From NCBI GenBank assembly GCA_040954595.2, contig JBECUI020000026.1, positions 186,001-250,000 on the forward strand: DNA of 64,000 nt. The letters are read 5' to 3'. Source of the DNA: Balanoglossus misakiensis. Its lineage: Eukaryota; Hemichordata. This document shows, piece by piece, positions 14,101 to 26,560 of this stretch. A model generated the notes under the pieces. It saw nothing but the letters and a program-made list of their open reading frames with translations. It was not told where the DNA came from and did no database searches. The position numbers were made by a program, and so were the translations under genes. Every line of letters starts with the position of its first letter. The first letter of the stretch is position 1.

Positions 14101-17100
14101 TTCACCCATGATTTTTTTCAAAAATCGACGAAATTTTGAGATTTTGCAAAGTCGAAAATTTGTCATTTTTTGATGATTTTCACCCATGATTTTTTTCAAA
14201 ATTGACGAAATTTTGAGATTTTGCAAAGTCGAAAATTTGTCATTTTTTGATGATTTTCACCCATGATTCTTTTCAAAAATCGACAAAATTTTAAGATTTT
14301 GCAAAGTCGAAAATTTGTCATTTTTTGATGATTTTCACCTGTTTTTTTTTAAAAATCGACGAACCCATGATTTTTTTCAAAATCGACGAAATTTTGAGAT
14401 TTTGCATAATCGAAAATGTGTCATTTTTTGATGATTTTCACCCATAATTTTTTTTCAAAAATCGACGAAATTTTGAGATTTTGCAAAGACGAAAATTTGT
14501 CATTTTTTGATGATTTTCACCATGATTTTTTTTCAAAAATCGACGAAATTTTGTGATTTTGCATAATCGAAAATGTGTCATTTTTTGATGATTTTCATCC
14601 ATGATTTTTTTTTAAAATTGACGAAATTTTGAGATTTTGCAAACTCGAAAATTTGTCATTTTTTGATGATTTTCACCATGATTTTTTTTCAAAAATGGAC
14701 GAAATTTTCAGATTTTGCAAAGTCGAAAATTTGTCATTTTTTGATGATTTTCACCCATGATTTTTTTCAAAAATCGACGATTTTTAAGATTTTGCAAAGT
14801 CGAAAATTTGTCATTTTTTGATGATTTTCACCTGTTTTTTTTTAAAAATCGACGAACCCATGATTTTTTTCAAAAATCGACGAAATTTTAAGATTTTGCA
14901 AAGTCGAAAATTTGTCATTTTTTGATGATTTTCACCAATGTTGTTTTTAAAAAATCGACGAAATTTTGAGATTTTGCATAATCGAAAATTTGTCATTTTT
15001 TGATGATTTTCACCCATGATTTTTTTCAAAAATCGACGAAATGTTGAGATTTTGCAAAGTCGAAAATTTGTCATTTTTTGATGATTTTCACCCATGATTT
15101 TTTTCAAAAATCGACGAAATTTTGAGATTTTGCAAAGTCGAAAATTTGTCATTTTTTGATGATTTTCACCCATGATTTTTTTCAAAATTGACGAAATTTT
15201 GAGATTTTGCAAAGTCGAAAATTTGTCATTTTTTGATGATTTTCACCTATGATTCTTTTCAAAAATCGACAAAATTTTAAGATTTTGCAAAGTCGAAAAT
15301 TTGTCATTTTTTGATGATTTTCACCTGTTTTTTTTTAAAAATCGACGAACCCATGATTTTTTTCAAAATCGACGAAATTTTGAGATTTTGCATAATCGAA
15401 AATGTGTCATTTTTTGATGATTTTCACCCATAATTTTTTTTCAAAAATCGACGAAATTTTGAGATTTTGCAAAGACGAAAATTTGTCATTTTTTGATGAT
15501 TTTCACCATGATTTTTTTTCAAAAATCGACGAAATTTTGTGATTTTGCATAATCGAAAATGTGTCATTTTTTGATGATTTTCACCCATGATTTTTTTTTC
15601 AAAAATCGACGAAATTTTGAGATTTTGCAAAGTCGAAAATTTGTCATTTTTTGATGATTTTCACCCATGATTTTTTTCAAAAATCGACGAAATGTTGAGA
15701 TTTTGCAAAGTCGAAAATTTGTCATTTTTTGATGATTTTCACCAATGTTGTTTTTAAAAAATCGACGAACCCATGATTTTTTTCAAAATCGACGAAATTT
15801 TGAGATTTTGCAAAGTCGAAAATTTGTCATTTTTTGATGATTTTCACCATGATTTTTTTTCAAAAATCGACGAAATTTTGAGATTTTGCAAAGTCGAAAA
15901 TTTGTCATTTTTTGATGATTTTCACCCATGATTTTTTCAAAAATCGACGAAATTTTGAGATTTTGCAAAGTCAAAAATTTGACATTTTTTGATGATTTTC
16001 ACCCATGATTTTTTTTTCAAAAATCGACGAAAGTTTGAGATTTTGCAAAGTCGAAAATTTGTCATTTTTTGATGATTTTCACCCGTTTTTTTTCAAAAAT
16101 CGACGAACCCATAATTTTTTTCAAAATCGACGAAATTTTGAGATTTTGCAAAGTCGAAAATTTGTCATTTTTTGCAGATTTTCACCCATGATTTTTTTCA
16201 AAAATCGACGAAATTTTAAGATTTTGCAAAGTCGAAAATTTGTCATTTTTTGATGATTTTCACCTGTTTTTTTTAAAAAATCGACGAACCCATGATTTTT
16301 TTCAAAAATCGACGAAATTTTAAGATTTTGCAAAGTCGAAAATTTGTCATTTTTTGATGATTTTCACCAATGTTGTTTTTAAAAAATCGACGAAATTTTG
16401 AGATTTTGCATAATCGAAAATTTGTCATTTTTTGATGATTTTCACCCATGATTTTTTTCAAAAATCGACGAAATGTTGAGATTTTGCAAAGTCGAAAATT
16501 TGTCATTTTTTGATGATTTTCATCCATGATTTTTTTTTTTTAAATTGACGAAATTTTGAGATTTTGCAAAGTCGAAAATTTGTCATTTTTTGATGATTTT
16601 CACCATGATTTTTTTTCAAAAATCGACGAAATTTTGAGATTTTGCAAAGTCGAAAATTTGTCATTTTTTGATGATTTTCACCCATGATTTTTTTCAAAAA
16701 TCGACGAAATTTTAAGATTTTGCAAAGTCGAAAATGTGTCATTTTTTGATGATTTTCACCTGTTTTTTTTTAAAAATCGACGAACCCATGATTTTTTTCA
16801 AAAATCGACGAAATTTTAAGATTTTGCAAAGTCGAAAATTTGTCATTTTTTGATGATTTTCACCCGTTTTTTTTTCAAAAATCGACGAACCCATAATTTT
16901 TTTCAAAATCGACGAAATTTTGAGATTTTGCAAAGTCGAAAATTTGTCATTTTTTGATGATTTTCACCCATGATTTTTTTCAAAAATCGACGAAATTTTA
17001 AGATTTTGCAAAGTCGAAAATTTGTCATTTTTTGATGATTTTCACCTGTTTTTTTTAAAAAATCGACGAACCCATGATTTTTTTCAAAAATCGACGAAAT

Positions 17101-20100
17101 TTTAAGATTTTGCAAAATCGAAAATTTGTCATTTTTTGATGATTTTCACCTGTTTTTTTTTAAAAATGGACGAAATTTTCAGATTTTGCAAAGACGAAAA
17201 TTTGTCATTTTTTGATGATTTTCACCATGACTTTTTTTCAAAAATCGACGAAATTTTGAGATTTTGCAAAGTCGAAAATTTGTCATTTTTTGATGATTTT
17301 CACCCATGATTTTTTTTCAAAAATGGACGAAATTTTCAAATTTTGCAAAGACGAAAATTTGTCATTTTTTGATGATTTTCACCATGATTTTTTTTCAAAA
17401 ATCGACGAAATTGTGAGATTTTGCAAAGTCGATAATTTGTCATTTTTTGATGATTTTCACCCATGATTTTTTTTCAAAAATGGACGATATTTTCAGATTT
17501 TGCAAAGACGAAAATTTGTCATTTTTTGATGATTTTCACCCTGATTTTTTTTCAAAAATCGACGAAATTGTGAGATTTTGCAAAGTCGATAATTTGTCAT
17601 TTTTTGATGATTTTCACCCATGATTTTTTTTCAAAAATGGACGATATTTTCAGATTTTGCAAAGACGAAAATTTGTCATTTTTTGATGATTTTCACCCTG
17701 ATTTTTTTTCAAAAATCGACGAAATTGTGAGATTTTGCAAAGTCGAAAATTTGTCATTTTTTGATGATTTTCACCCATGATTTTTTTTCAAAAATGGACG
17801 AAATTTTCAGATTTTGCAAAGACGAAAATTTGTCATTTTTTGATGATTTTCACCATGACTTTTTTTCAAAAATCGACGAAATTTTGAGATTTTACAAAGA
17901 CGAAAATTTGTCATTTTTTGATGATTTTCACCTGTTTTTTTTTAAAAATCGACGAACCCATGATTTTTTTCAAAATCGACGAAATTTTGAGATTTTGCAT
18001 AATCGAAAATGTTGTCATTTTTTGATGATTTTCACCCATGATTTTTTTTCAAAAATGGACGAAATTTTCAGATTTTGCAAAGACGAAAATTTGTCATTTT
18101 TTGATGATTTTCACCATGATTTTTTTCAAAATCGACGAAATTTTGAGATTTTGCAAAGACGAAAATTTGTCATTTTTTGATGATTTTCACCATGTTTTTT
18201 TTTTTAAATGGACGAAATTTTGAGATTTTGCAAAGTCGAAAATTTGTCATTTTTTGATGATTTTCACCCATGATTTTTTTCAAAAATCGACGAAATGTTG
18301 AGATTTTGCAAAGTCGAAAATTTGTCATTTTTTGATGATTTTCATCCATGATTTTTTTTTAAAATTGACGAAATTTTGAGATTTTGCAAAGTCGAAAATT
18401 TGTCATTTTTTGATGATTTTCACCATGATTTTTTTTCAAAATCGACGAAATTTTGAGATTTTGCATAATCGAAAATTTTGTCATTTTTTGATGATTTTCA
18501 CCCATGATTTTTTTTCAAAAATGGACCAAATTTTTAGATTTTGCAAAGACGAAAATTTGTCATTTTTTGATGATTTTCACCATGATTTTTTTTCAAAAAT
18601 CGACGAAATTGTGAGATTTTGCAAAGTCGATAATTTGTCATTTTTTGATGATTTTCCCCCAATGGTTTTTTTCAAAATCGACGAAATTTTGAGATTTTGC
18701 AAAGTCGAAAATTTGTCATTTTTTGATGATTTTCCCCCATGTTTTTTTTTTAAATGGACGAAATTTTGAGATTTTGCAAAGTCGAAAATTTGTCATTTTT
18801 TGATGATTTTCACCCATGATTTTTTTCAAAAATCGACGAAATGTTGAGATTTTGCAAAGTCGAAAATTTGTCATTTTTTGATGATTTTTATCCATGATTT
18901 TTTTTTTAAAATTGACGAAATTTTGAGATTTTGCAAAGTCGAAAATTTGTCATTTTTTGATGATTGTCACCAATGTTGTTTTTAAAAAATCGACGAACCC
19001 ATGATTTTTTTCAAAATCGACGAAATTTTGAGATTTTGCAAAGTCGAAAATTTGTCATTTTTTGATGATTTTCAACCATTATTTTTTTTCAAAAATCGAC
19101 GAAATTTTGAGATTTTGTAGTCAAAAATTTGTCATTTTTTGATGATTTTCACCCATATTATTTTTAAAAAACCGACGAAATTTTGAGATTTTGCAAAGTC
19201 GAAAATTTGTCATTTTTTGATGATTTTCACCCATGTTTTTTTTTTAAAAATCGACGAACCTATGATTTTTTTCAAAATCGACGAAATTTTGTGATTTTGC
19301 AAAGTCGAAAATTTTGTCATTTTTTGATGATTTTCAACCATATTGTTTTTCAAAAACCGACGAAATTTTGAGATTTTGCATAGACGAAAATTTGTCATTT
19401 TTTGATGATTTGCACCCATGATTTTTTCAAAAATTGACGAAATTTTGAGATTTTGCAAAGTCGAAAATTTGTCATTTTTTGATGATTTTCACCCATGATT
19501 TTTTTCAAAAATCGACGAAATGTTGAGATTTTGCAAAGTCGAAAATTTGTCATTTTTTCAAGATTTTCACCCATGATTTTTTTTCAAAAATGGACGAAAT
19601 TTTGAGATTTTGCAAAGTCGAAAATTTGTCATTTTTTGATGATTTTCACCCATGATTTTTTTCAAAAATCGACGAAATGTTGAGATTTTGCGAAGTCGAA
19701 AATTTGTAATTTTTTGATGATTTTCACCCATGATTTTTTTCAAAAATCGACGAAATTGTGAGATTTTGCAAAGTCGATAATTTGTCATTTTTTGATGATT
19801 TTCCCCCAATGGTTTTTTTCAAAATCGACGAAATTTTGAGATTTTGCAAAGTCGAAAATTTGTCATTTTTTGATGATTTTCCCCCATGATTTTTTTTTTA
19901 AATGGACGAAATTTTGAGATTTTGCAAAGTCGAAAATTTGTCATTTTTTGATGATTTTCACCCATGATTTTTTTCAAAAATCGACGAAATGTTGAGATTT
20001 TGCAAAGTCGAAAATTTGTCATTTTTTGATGATTTTCACCCATGATTTTTTTCAAAAATCGACGAAATGTTGAGATTTTGCAAAGTCGAAAATTTGTCAT

Positions 20101-20260
20101 TTTTTGATGATTTTCCCCCGTTTTTTTTTTTAAAATGGACGAAATTTTGAGATTTTGCAAAGTCGATAATTTGTCATTTTTTGATGATTTTCCCCCATGT
20201 TTTTTTTTTTAAATGGACGAAATTTTGAGATTTTGCAAAGTCGAAAATTTGTCATTTTTT

Positions 20261-21102
20261 GACGATTTTCGTGAGCCGTGACCTATGATTTTTTTCAAAA
20301 AATGCAGAAATTTTGAACTTTCGGAAAGTCCAAAAATTGGCATTTTTGGACGATTTTCGTGAGCCGTGACCCATGATTTTTTTCAAAAAATGCAGAAATT
20401 TTGAACTTTCGAAAAGTCGAAAAATTGTCATTTTAGAACAATTTTCGTGAGCCGTGACCCATGATTTTTTTCAAAAAAATGCAGAAATTTTGAGATTTTG
20501 CAAAGTCGAAAATTTGTCATTTTTTGATGATTTTCACCCATGATTTTTTTCAAAAATCGACGAAATGTTGAGATTTTGCAAAGTCGAAAATTTGTCATTT
20601 TTTGATGATTTTCATCCATGATTTTTTTTTAAAATTGACGAAATTTTGAGATTTTGCAAAGTCGAAAATTTGTCATTTTTTGACGATTTTCGTGAGCCGT
20701 GACCTATGATTTTTTTCAAAAAATGCAGAAATTTTGAACTTTCGGAAAGTCCAAAAATTGGCATTTTTGGACGATTTTCGTGAGCCGTGACCCATGATTT
20801 TTTTCAAAAAATGCAGAAATTTTGAACTTTCGAAAAGTCGAAAAATTGTCATTTTAGAACAATTTTCGTGAGCCGTGACCCATGATTTTTTTCAAAAAAA
20901 TGCAGAAATTTTGAGATTTTGCAAAGTCGAAAATTTGTCATTTTTTGATGATTTTCACCCATGATTTTTTTCAAAAATCGACGAAATGTTGAGATTTTGC
21001 AAAGTCGAAAATTTGTCATTTTTTGATGATTTTCATCCATGATTTTTTTTTAAAATTGACGAAATTTTGAGATTTTGCAAAGTCGAAAATTTGTCATTTT
21101 TT
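20261..21102 (+). repeat. 421-bp tandem duplication of mixed A and B units
   Basis: A 421-bp module holding two full type B monomers, a B-to-A hybrid unit (about 20470-20490) and two to three type A monomers is present twice in direct succession, at 20261-20681 and 20682-21102. The first B unit starts at the sequence gacgattttcgtgagccgtg. The hybrid monomer begins like B (atgcagaaatttt) and ends like A (gagattttgcaaag). It therefore records an exchange between the two satellite families. Confidence 0.85.
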
Positions 21103-23498
21103 GATGATTTTCACCATGATTTTTTTTCAAAATCGACGAAATTTTGAGATTTTGCATAATCGAAAATTTTGTCATTTTTTGATGATTTTCACCCATGATT
21201 TTTTTTCAAAAATCGACGAAATTGTGAGATTTTGCAAAGTCGATAATTTGTCATTTTTTGATGATTTTCCCCCAATGGTTTTTTTCAAAATCGACGAAAT
21301 TTTGAGATTTTGCAAAGTCGAAAATTTGTCATTTTTTGATGATTTTCCCCCATGTTTTTTTTTTAAATGGACGAAATTTTGAGATTTTGCAAAGTCGAAA
21401 ATTTGTCATTTTTTGATGATTTTCACCCATGATTTTTTTCAAAAATCGACGAAATGTTGAGATTTTGCAAAGTCGAAAATTTGTCATTTTTTGATGATTT
21501 TCATCCATGATTTTTTTTTTTAAATTGACGAAATTTTGAGATTTTGCAAAGTCGAAAATTTGTCATTTTTTGATGATTGTCACCAATGTTGTTTTTAAAA
21601 AATCGACGAACCCATGATTTTTTTCAAAATCGACGAAATTTTGAGATTTTGCAAAGTCGAAAATTTGTCATTTTTTGATGATTTTCACCCATGATTTTTT
21701 TCAAAAATCGACGAAATGTTGAGATTTTGCAAAGTCGAAAATTTGTCATTTTTTGATGATTTTCACCCATGATTTTTTTCAAAAAAATGCAGAAATTTTG
21801 AGATTTTGCAAAGTCGAAAATTTGTCATTTTTTGATGATTTTCACCCATGATTTTTTTCAAAAATCGACGAAATGTTGAGATTTTGCAAAGTCGAAAATT
21901 TGTCATTTTTTGATGATTTTCATCCATGATTTTTTTTTAAAATTGACGAAATTTTGAGATTTTGCAAAGTCGAAAATTTGTCATTTTTTGATGATTTTCA
22001 CCATGATTTTTTTTCAAAATCGACGAAATTTTGAGATTTTGCATAATCGAAAATTTTGTCATTTTTTGATGATTTTCACCCATGATTTTTTTTCAAAAAT
22101 CGACGAAATTGTGAGATTTTGCAAAGTCGATAATTTGTCATTTTTTGATGATTTTCCCCCAATGGTTTTTTTCAAAATCGACGAAATTTTGAGATTTTGC
22201 AAAGTCGAAAATTTGTCATTTTTTGATGATTTTCCCCCATGTTTTTTTTTTAAATGGACGAAATTTTGAGATTTTGCAAAGTCGAAAATTTGTCATTTTT
22301 TGATGATTTTCACCCATGATTTTTTTCAAAAATCGACGAAATGTTGAGATTTTGCAAAGTCGAAAATTTGTCATTTTTTGATGATTTTCATCCATGATTT
22401 TTTTTTTTAAATTGACGAAATTTTGAGATTTTGCAAAGTCGAAAATTTGTCATTTTTTGATGATTGTCACCAATGTTGTTTTTAAAAAATCGACGAACCC
22501 ATGATTTTTTTCAAAATCGACGAAATTTTGAGATTTTGCAAAGTCGAAAATTTGTCATTTTTTGATGATTTTCAACCATTATTTTTTTTCAAAAATCGAC
22601 GAAATTTTGAGATTTTGTAGTCAAAAATTTGTCATTTTTTGATGATTTTCACCCATATTATTTTTAAAAAACCGACGAAATTTTGAGATTTTGCAAAGTC
22701 GAAAATTTGTCATTTTTTGATGATTTTCACCCATATTATTTTTAAAAAACCGACGAAATTTTGAGATTTTGCATAGACGAAAATTTGTCATTTTTTGATG
22801 ATTTGCACCAATGATTTTTTCAAAAATTGACGAAATTTTGAGATTTTGCAAATTCGAAAATTTGTCATTTTTTGATGATTTTCACCCATGATTTTTTTCA
22901 AAAATCGACGAAATGTTGAGATTTTGCAAAGTCGAAAATTTGTCATTTTTTCAAGATTTTCACCCATGATTTTTTTTCAAAAATGGACGAAATTTTGAGA
23001 TTTTGCAAAGTCGAAAATTTGTCATTTTTTGATGATTTTCACCCATGATTTTTTTCAAAAATCGACGAAATGTTGAGATTTTGCGAAGTCGAAAATTTGT
23101 AATTTTTTGATGATTTTCACCCATGATTTTTTTCAAAAATCGACGAAATTGTGAGATTTTGCAAAGTCGATAATTTGTCATTTTTTGATGATTTTCCCCC
23201 AATGGTTTTTTTCAAAATCGACGAAATTTTGAGATTTTGCAAAGTCGAAAATTTGTCATTTTTTGATGATTTTCCCCCATGTTTTTTTTTTTAAAATGGA
23301 CGAAATTTTGAGATTTTGCAAAGTCGAAAATTTGTCATTTTTTGATGATTTTCCCCCGTTTTTTTTTTTAAAATGGACGAAATTTTGAGATTTTGCAAAG
23401 TCGATAATTTGTCATTTTTTGATGATTTTCCCCCATGTTTTTTTTTTTAAATGGACGAAATTTTGAGATTTTGCAAAGTCGAAAATTTGTCATTTTTT
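20897..23498 (+). repeat. Type A satellite with ccccc and gtgag variants
   Basis: Type A monomers resume after the mixed module. They include variants with gattttcccccatg, with gaaattgtgagatt, and with the shortened unit ttttgtagtcaaaaa. A block at 21101-21382 recurs at 21988-22269, offset 887 bp. A block at 19567-19809 recurs at 22960-23202, offset 3393 bp. An isolated B-like segment (caaaaaaatgcagaaatttt) lies near 21780 inside otherwise type A units. Confidence 0.85.
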
Positions 23499-26400
23499 GA
23501 CGATTTTCGTGAGCCGTGACCTATGATTTTTTTCAAAAAATGCAGAAATTTTGAACTTTCGGAAAGTCCAAAAATTGGCATTTTTGGACGATTTTCGTGA
23601 GCCGTGACCCATGATTTTTTTCAAAAAATGCAGAAATTTTGAACTTTCGAAAAGTCGAAAAATTGTCATTTTAGAACAATTTTCGTGAGCCGTGACCCAT
23701 GATTTTTTTCAAAAAAATGCAGAAATTTTGAACTTTCGAAAAGTCGAAAAATTGTCATTTTTGGACGATTTTCGTGAGCCGTAACCCATGATTCTTTTCA
23801 AAAAATGCAGAAATTTTGAACTTTCGCAAAGTAGAAAAATTCCATTTTTGGACGATTTTCGTGAGCCGTAACCCATGATTTTTTTTCAAAAAATGCAGAA
23901 ATTTTGATCTTTCGCAAAGTCGAAAAATTTTCATTTTTGGACGATTTTCGTGAGCCGTAACCCATGATTTTTTTACAAAAAATGCAGAAATTTTGAACTT
24001 TCGCAAAGTCGAAAAATTGGCATTTTTGGACACTTTTGCAAAGTCGAAAAATTGGCATTTTTGGACGATTTTCATGAGCCGTAACCCATGATCTGTTTCA
24101 AAAAATGAAGAAATTTTGAACTTTCGCAAAGTAGAAAAATTGTCATTTTTGGACGATTTTCGTGAACCGTAACTCATGATTTTTTTTCAAAAAATGCAGA
24201 AATTTTGATCTTTCGCAAAATCGAAAAATTGTCATTTTTGGACGATTTTCGTGAGCCGTAACCCATGATTTTTTTCAAAAAATGCAGAAATTTTGAACTT
24301 TCGCATAGTCGAAAAATTGTCATTTTTAGACGATTTTCGTGAGCCGTGACCTATGATTTTTTTTCAAAAAAATGCAGAAATTTTGAATTTCGCAAAGTCG
24401 AAAATTTGTCATATTTGGACGATTTTCGTGAGCCGTGACCCAAGATTTTTTTCAAAAAATGCACAAATTTTGAATTTCGCGAAGTCGAAAAATTGTCATT
24501 TTTAGACGATTTTCGTGAGCCGTGACCTATGATTTTTTTCAAAAAATGCAGAAATTTTGAACTTTCGCAAAGTCGAAAAATTGGCATTTTTGGACACTTT
24601 TGCAAAGTCGAAAAATTGTCATTTTTGGACGATTTTCGTGAGCCGTGACCCATGATTTTTTTCAAAAAATGCAGAAATTTTGAACTTTCGCAAAGTCGAA
24701 AAATTGTCATTTTTAGACGATTTTCGTGAGCCGTGACCTATGATTTTTTCAAAAAAATGCAGAAATTTTGAATTTCGCAAAGTCGAAAAATTGTCATTTT
24801 TGGACGATTTTCGTGAGCCGTGACCCATGATTTTTTTCAAAAAATGCAGAAATTTTGAACTTTGGAAAAATCGAAAAATTGTCATTTTGGACGATTTTCG
24901 TGAGCCGTAACCAATGATATTTTTTCAAAAATTGCAGAAATTGTGAACGTTCGCAAAGTCGAAAAATTGTCATTTTTGGACGATTTTCTTGAGCCGTGAC
25001 CCATGATTTTTTTCAAAAAAAGGAAATTTCGAACTTTAGCAAAGTCGAAAAATTGTCATTTTTGGACGATTTTCGTGAGCCGTGACCCATAATTTTTTTC
25101 AAAAAAATGCAGAAATTTTGAATTTCGCAAAGTCGAAAAAATGTCATTTTTGGACGATTTTCGTGAGCCGTGACCCAAGATTTTTTTCAAAAAATGCAGA
25201 AATTTTGAATTTCGCAAAGTCGAAAAATTGTCATTTTAAGACGATTTTCGTGAGCCGTGACCTATGATTTTTTTCAAAAAATGCAGAAATTTTGAATTTC
25301 GCAAAGTCGAAAAATTTTCATTTTTAGACGATTTTCGTGAGCCGTGACCCAACATTTTTTTTCAAAAAATGCAGAAAATTTGAATTTCGCAAAGTCAAAA
25401 AATTGTCATTTTTAGACGATTTTCGTGAGCCGTGACCAATGATATTTTTTCAAAAATTGCAGAAATTTTGAACTTTCGCAAAGTCGAAAAATTGTCATTT
25501 TTGGACGATTTTCGTGAGCCGTGACCCATGATTTTTTTCAAAAAAAGGAAATTTCGAACTTTCGCAAAGTCGAAAAATTGTCATTTTTGGACTATTTTCA
25601 TGAGCAGTGACCCATGATTTTTTTCAAAAAAATGCAGAAATTTTGAATTTCGCAAAGTCGAAAAAATGTCATTTTTGGACGATTTTCGTGAGCCGTGACC
25701 CAAGATTTTTTTCAAAAAATGCAGAAATTTTTAATTTCGCAAAGTCGAAAAATTGTCATTTTAAGACGATTTTCGTGAGCCGTGACCTATGATTTTTTTC
25801 AAAAAATGCAGAAATTTTGAATTTCGCAAAGTCGAAAAATTGTCATTTTTAGACGATTTTCGTGAGCCGTGACCCAACATTTTTTTTCAAAAAATGCAGA
25901 AAATTTGAATTTCGCAAAGTCAAAAAATTGTCATTTTTAGACGATTTTCGTGAGCCGTGACCTATGATTTTTTTCAAAAAATGCAGAAATTTTGAACTTT
26001 CGCAAAGTCGAAAAATTGTCATTTTTGGACGATTTTCGTGAGCCGTGACCCAAGATTTTTTTTCAAAAAATGAAATTTCGAACTTTCGCAAAGTCGAAAA
26101 ATTGTCATTTTTGGACGATTTTCGTGAGCCGTAACCCATGATTTTTTTCAAAAATGCAGAAATTTTGAACTTTCGCAAAGTCGAAAAATTGTCATTTTTG
26201 GACGATTTTCGTGAGCCGTAACCCATGATTTTTTTCAAAAAATGCAGAAATTTTGAACTTTCGCAAAGTAGAAAAATTGTTATTTTTGGACGATTTTCGT
26301 GAGCCGTAACCTATGATTTTTTTCAAAAAATGCAGAAATTTTGATTTTTCGCAAAGTAGAAAAATTGTTATTTTTGGACGATTTTCGTGAGCCGTAACCC

Positions 26401-26560
26401 AAGATTTTTTTCAAAAAATAAAGAAATTTTGAACGTTCACAAAGTCAAAAAAAATTCATTTTTGGACGATTTTCGTGAGCCGTAACCCATGATTTTTTTT
26501 CAAAAAATGCAGAAATTTTGATCTTTCGCAAAGTCGAAAAATTGGCATTTTTGGACGATT

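Larger units (their letters stand above)
1..20260 (+). repeat. Type A satellite array, 78-bp monomer
   Basis: A continuous head-to-tail array of a T-rich 78-bp monomer. Each unit can be read as cacccatgattttttt, then caaaaatcgacgaaa, ttttgagattttgcaaag, tcgaaaatttgtc and attttttgatgatttt. A recurrent longer variant carries an extra segment starting cctgttttttt and containing cgacgaaccc. Another recurrent variant has caatgttgttttt in place of cacccatgattttttt. Monomers differ mostly by single substitutions and by the length of T runs. The unit contains a short self-complementary core (gattttt, then tc, then aaaaatc). Because 78 is a multiple of three, long open frames appear on both strands, but they are translations of the repeat and not genes. 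No other gene or unique sequence is visible here. Confidence 0.97.
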
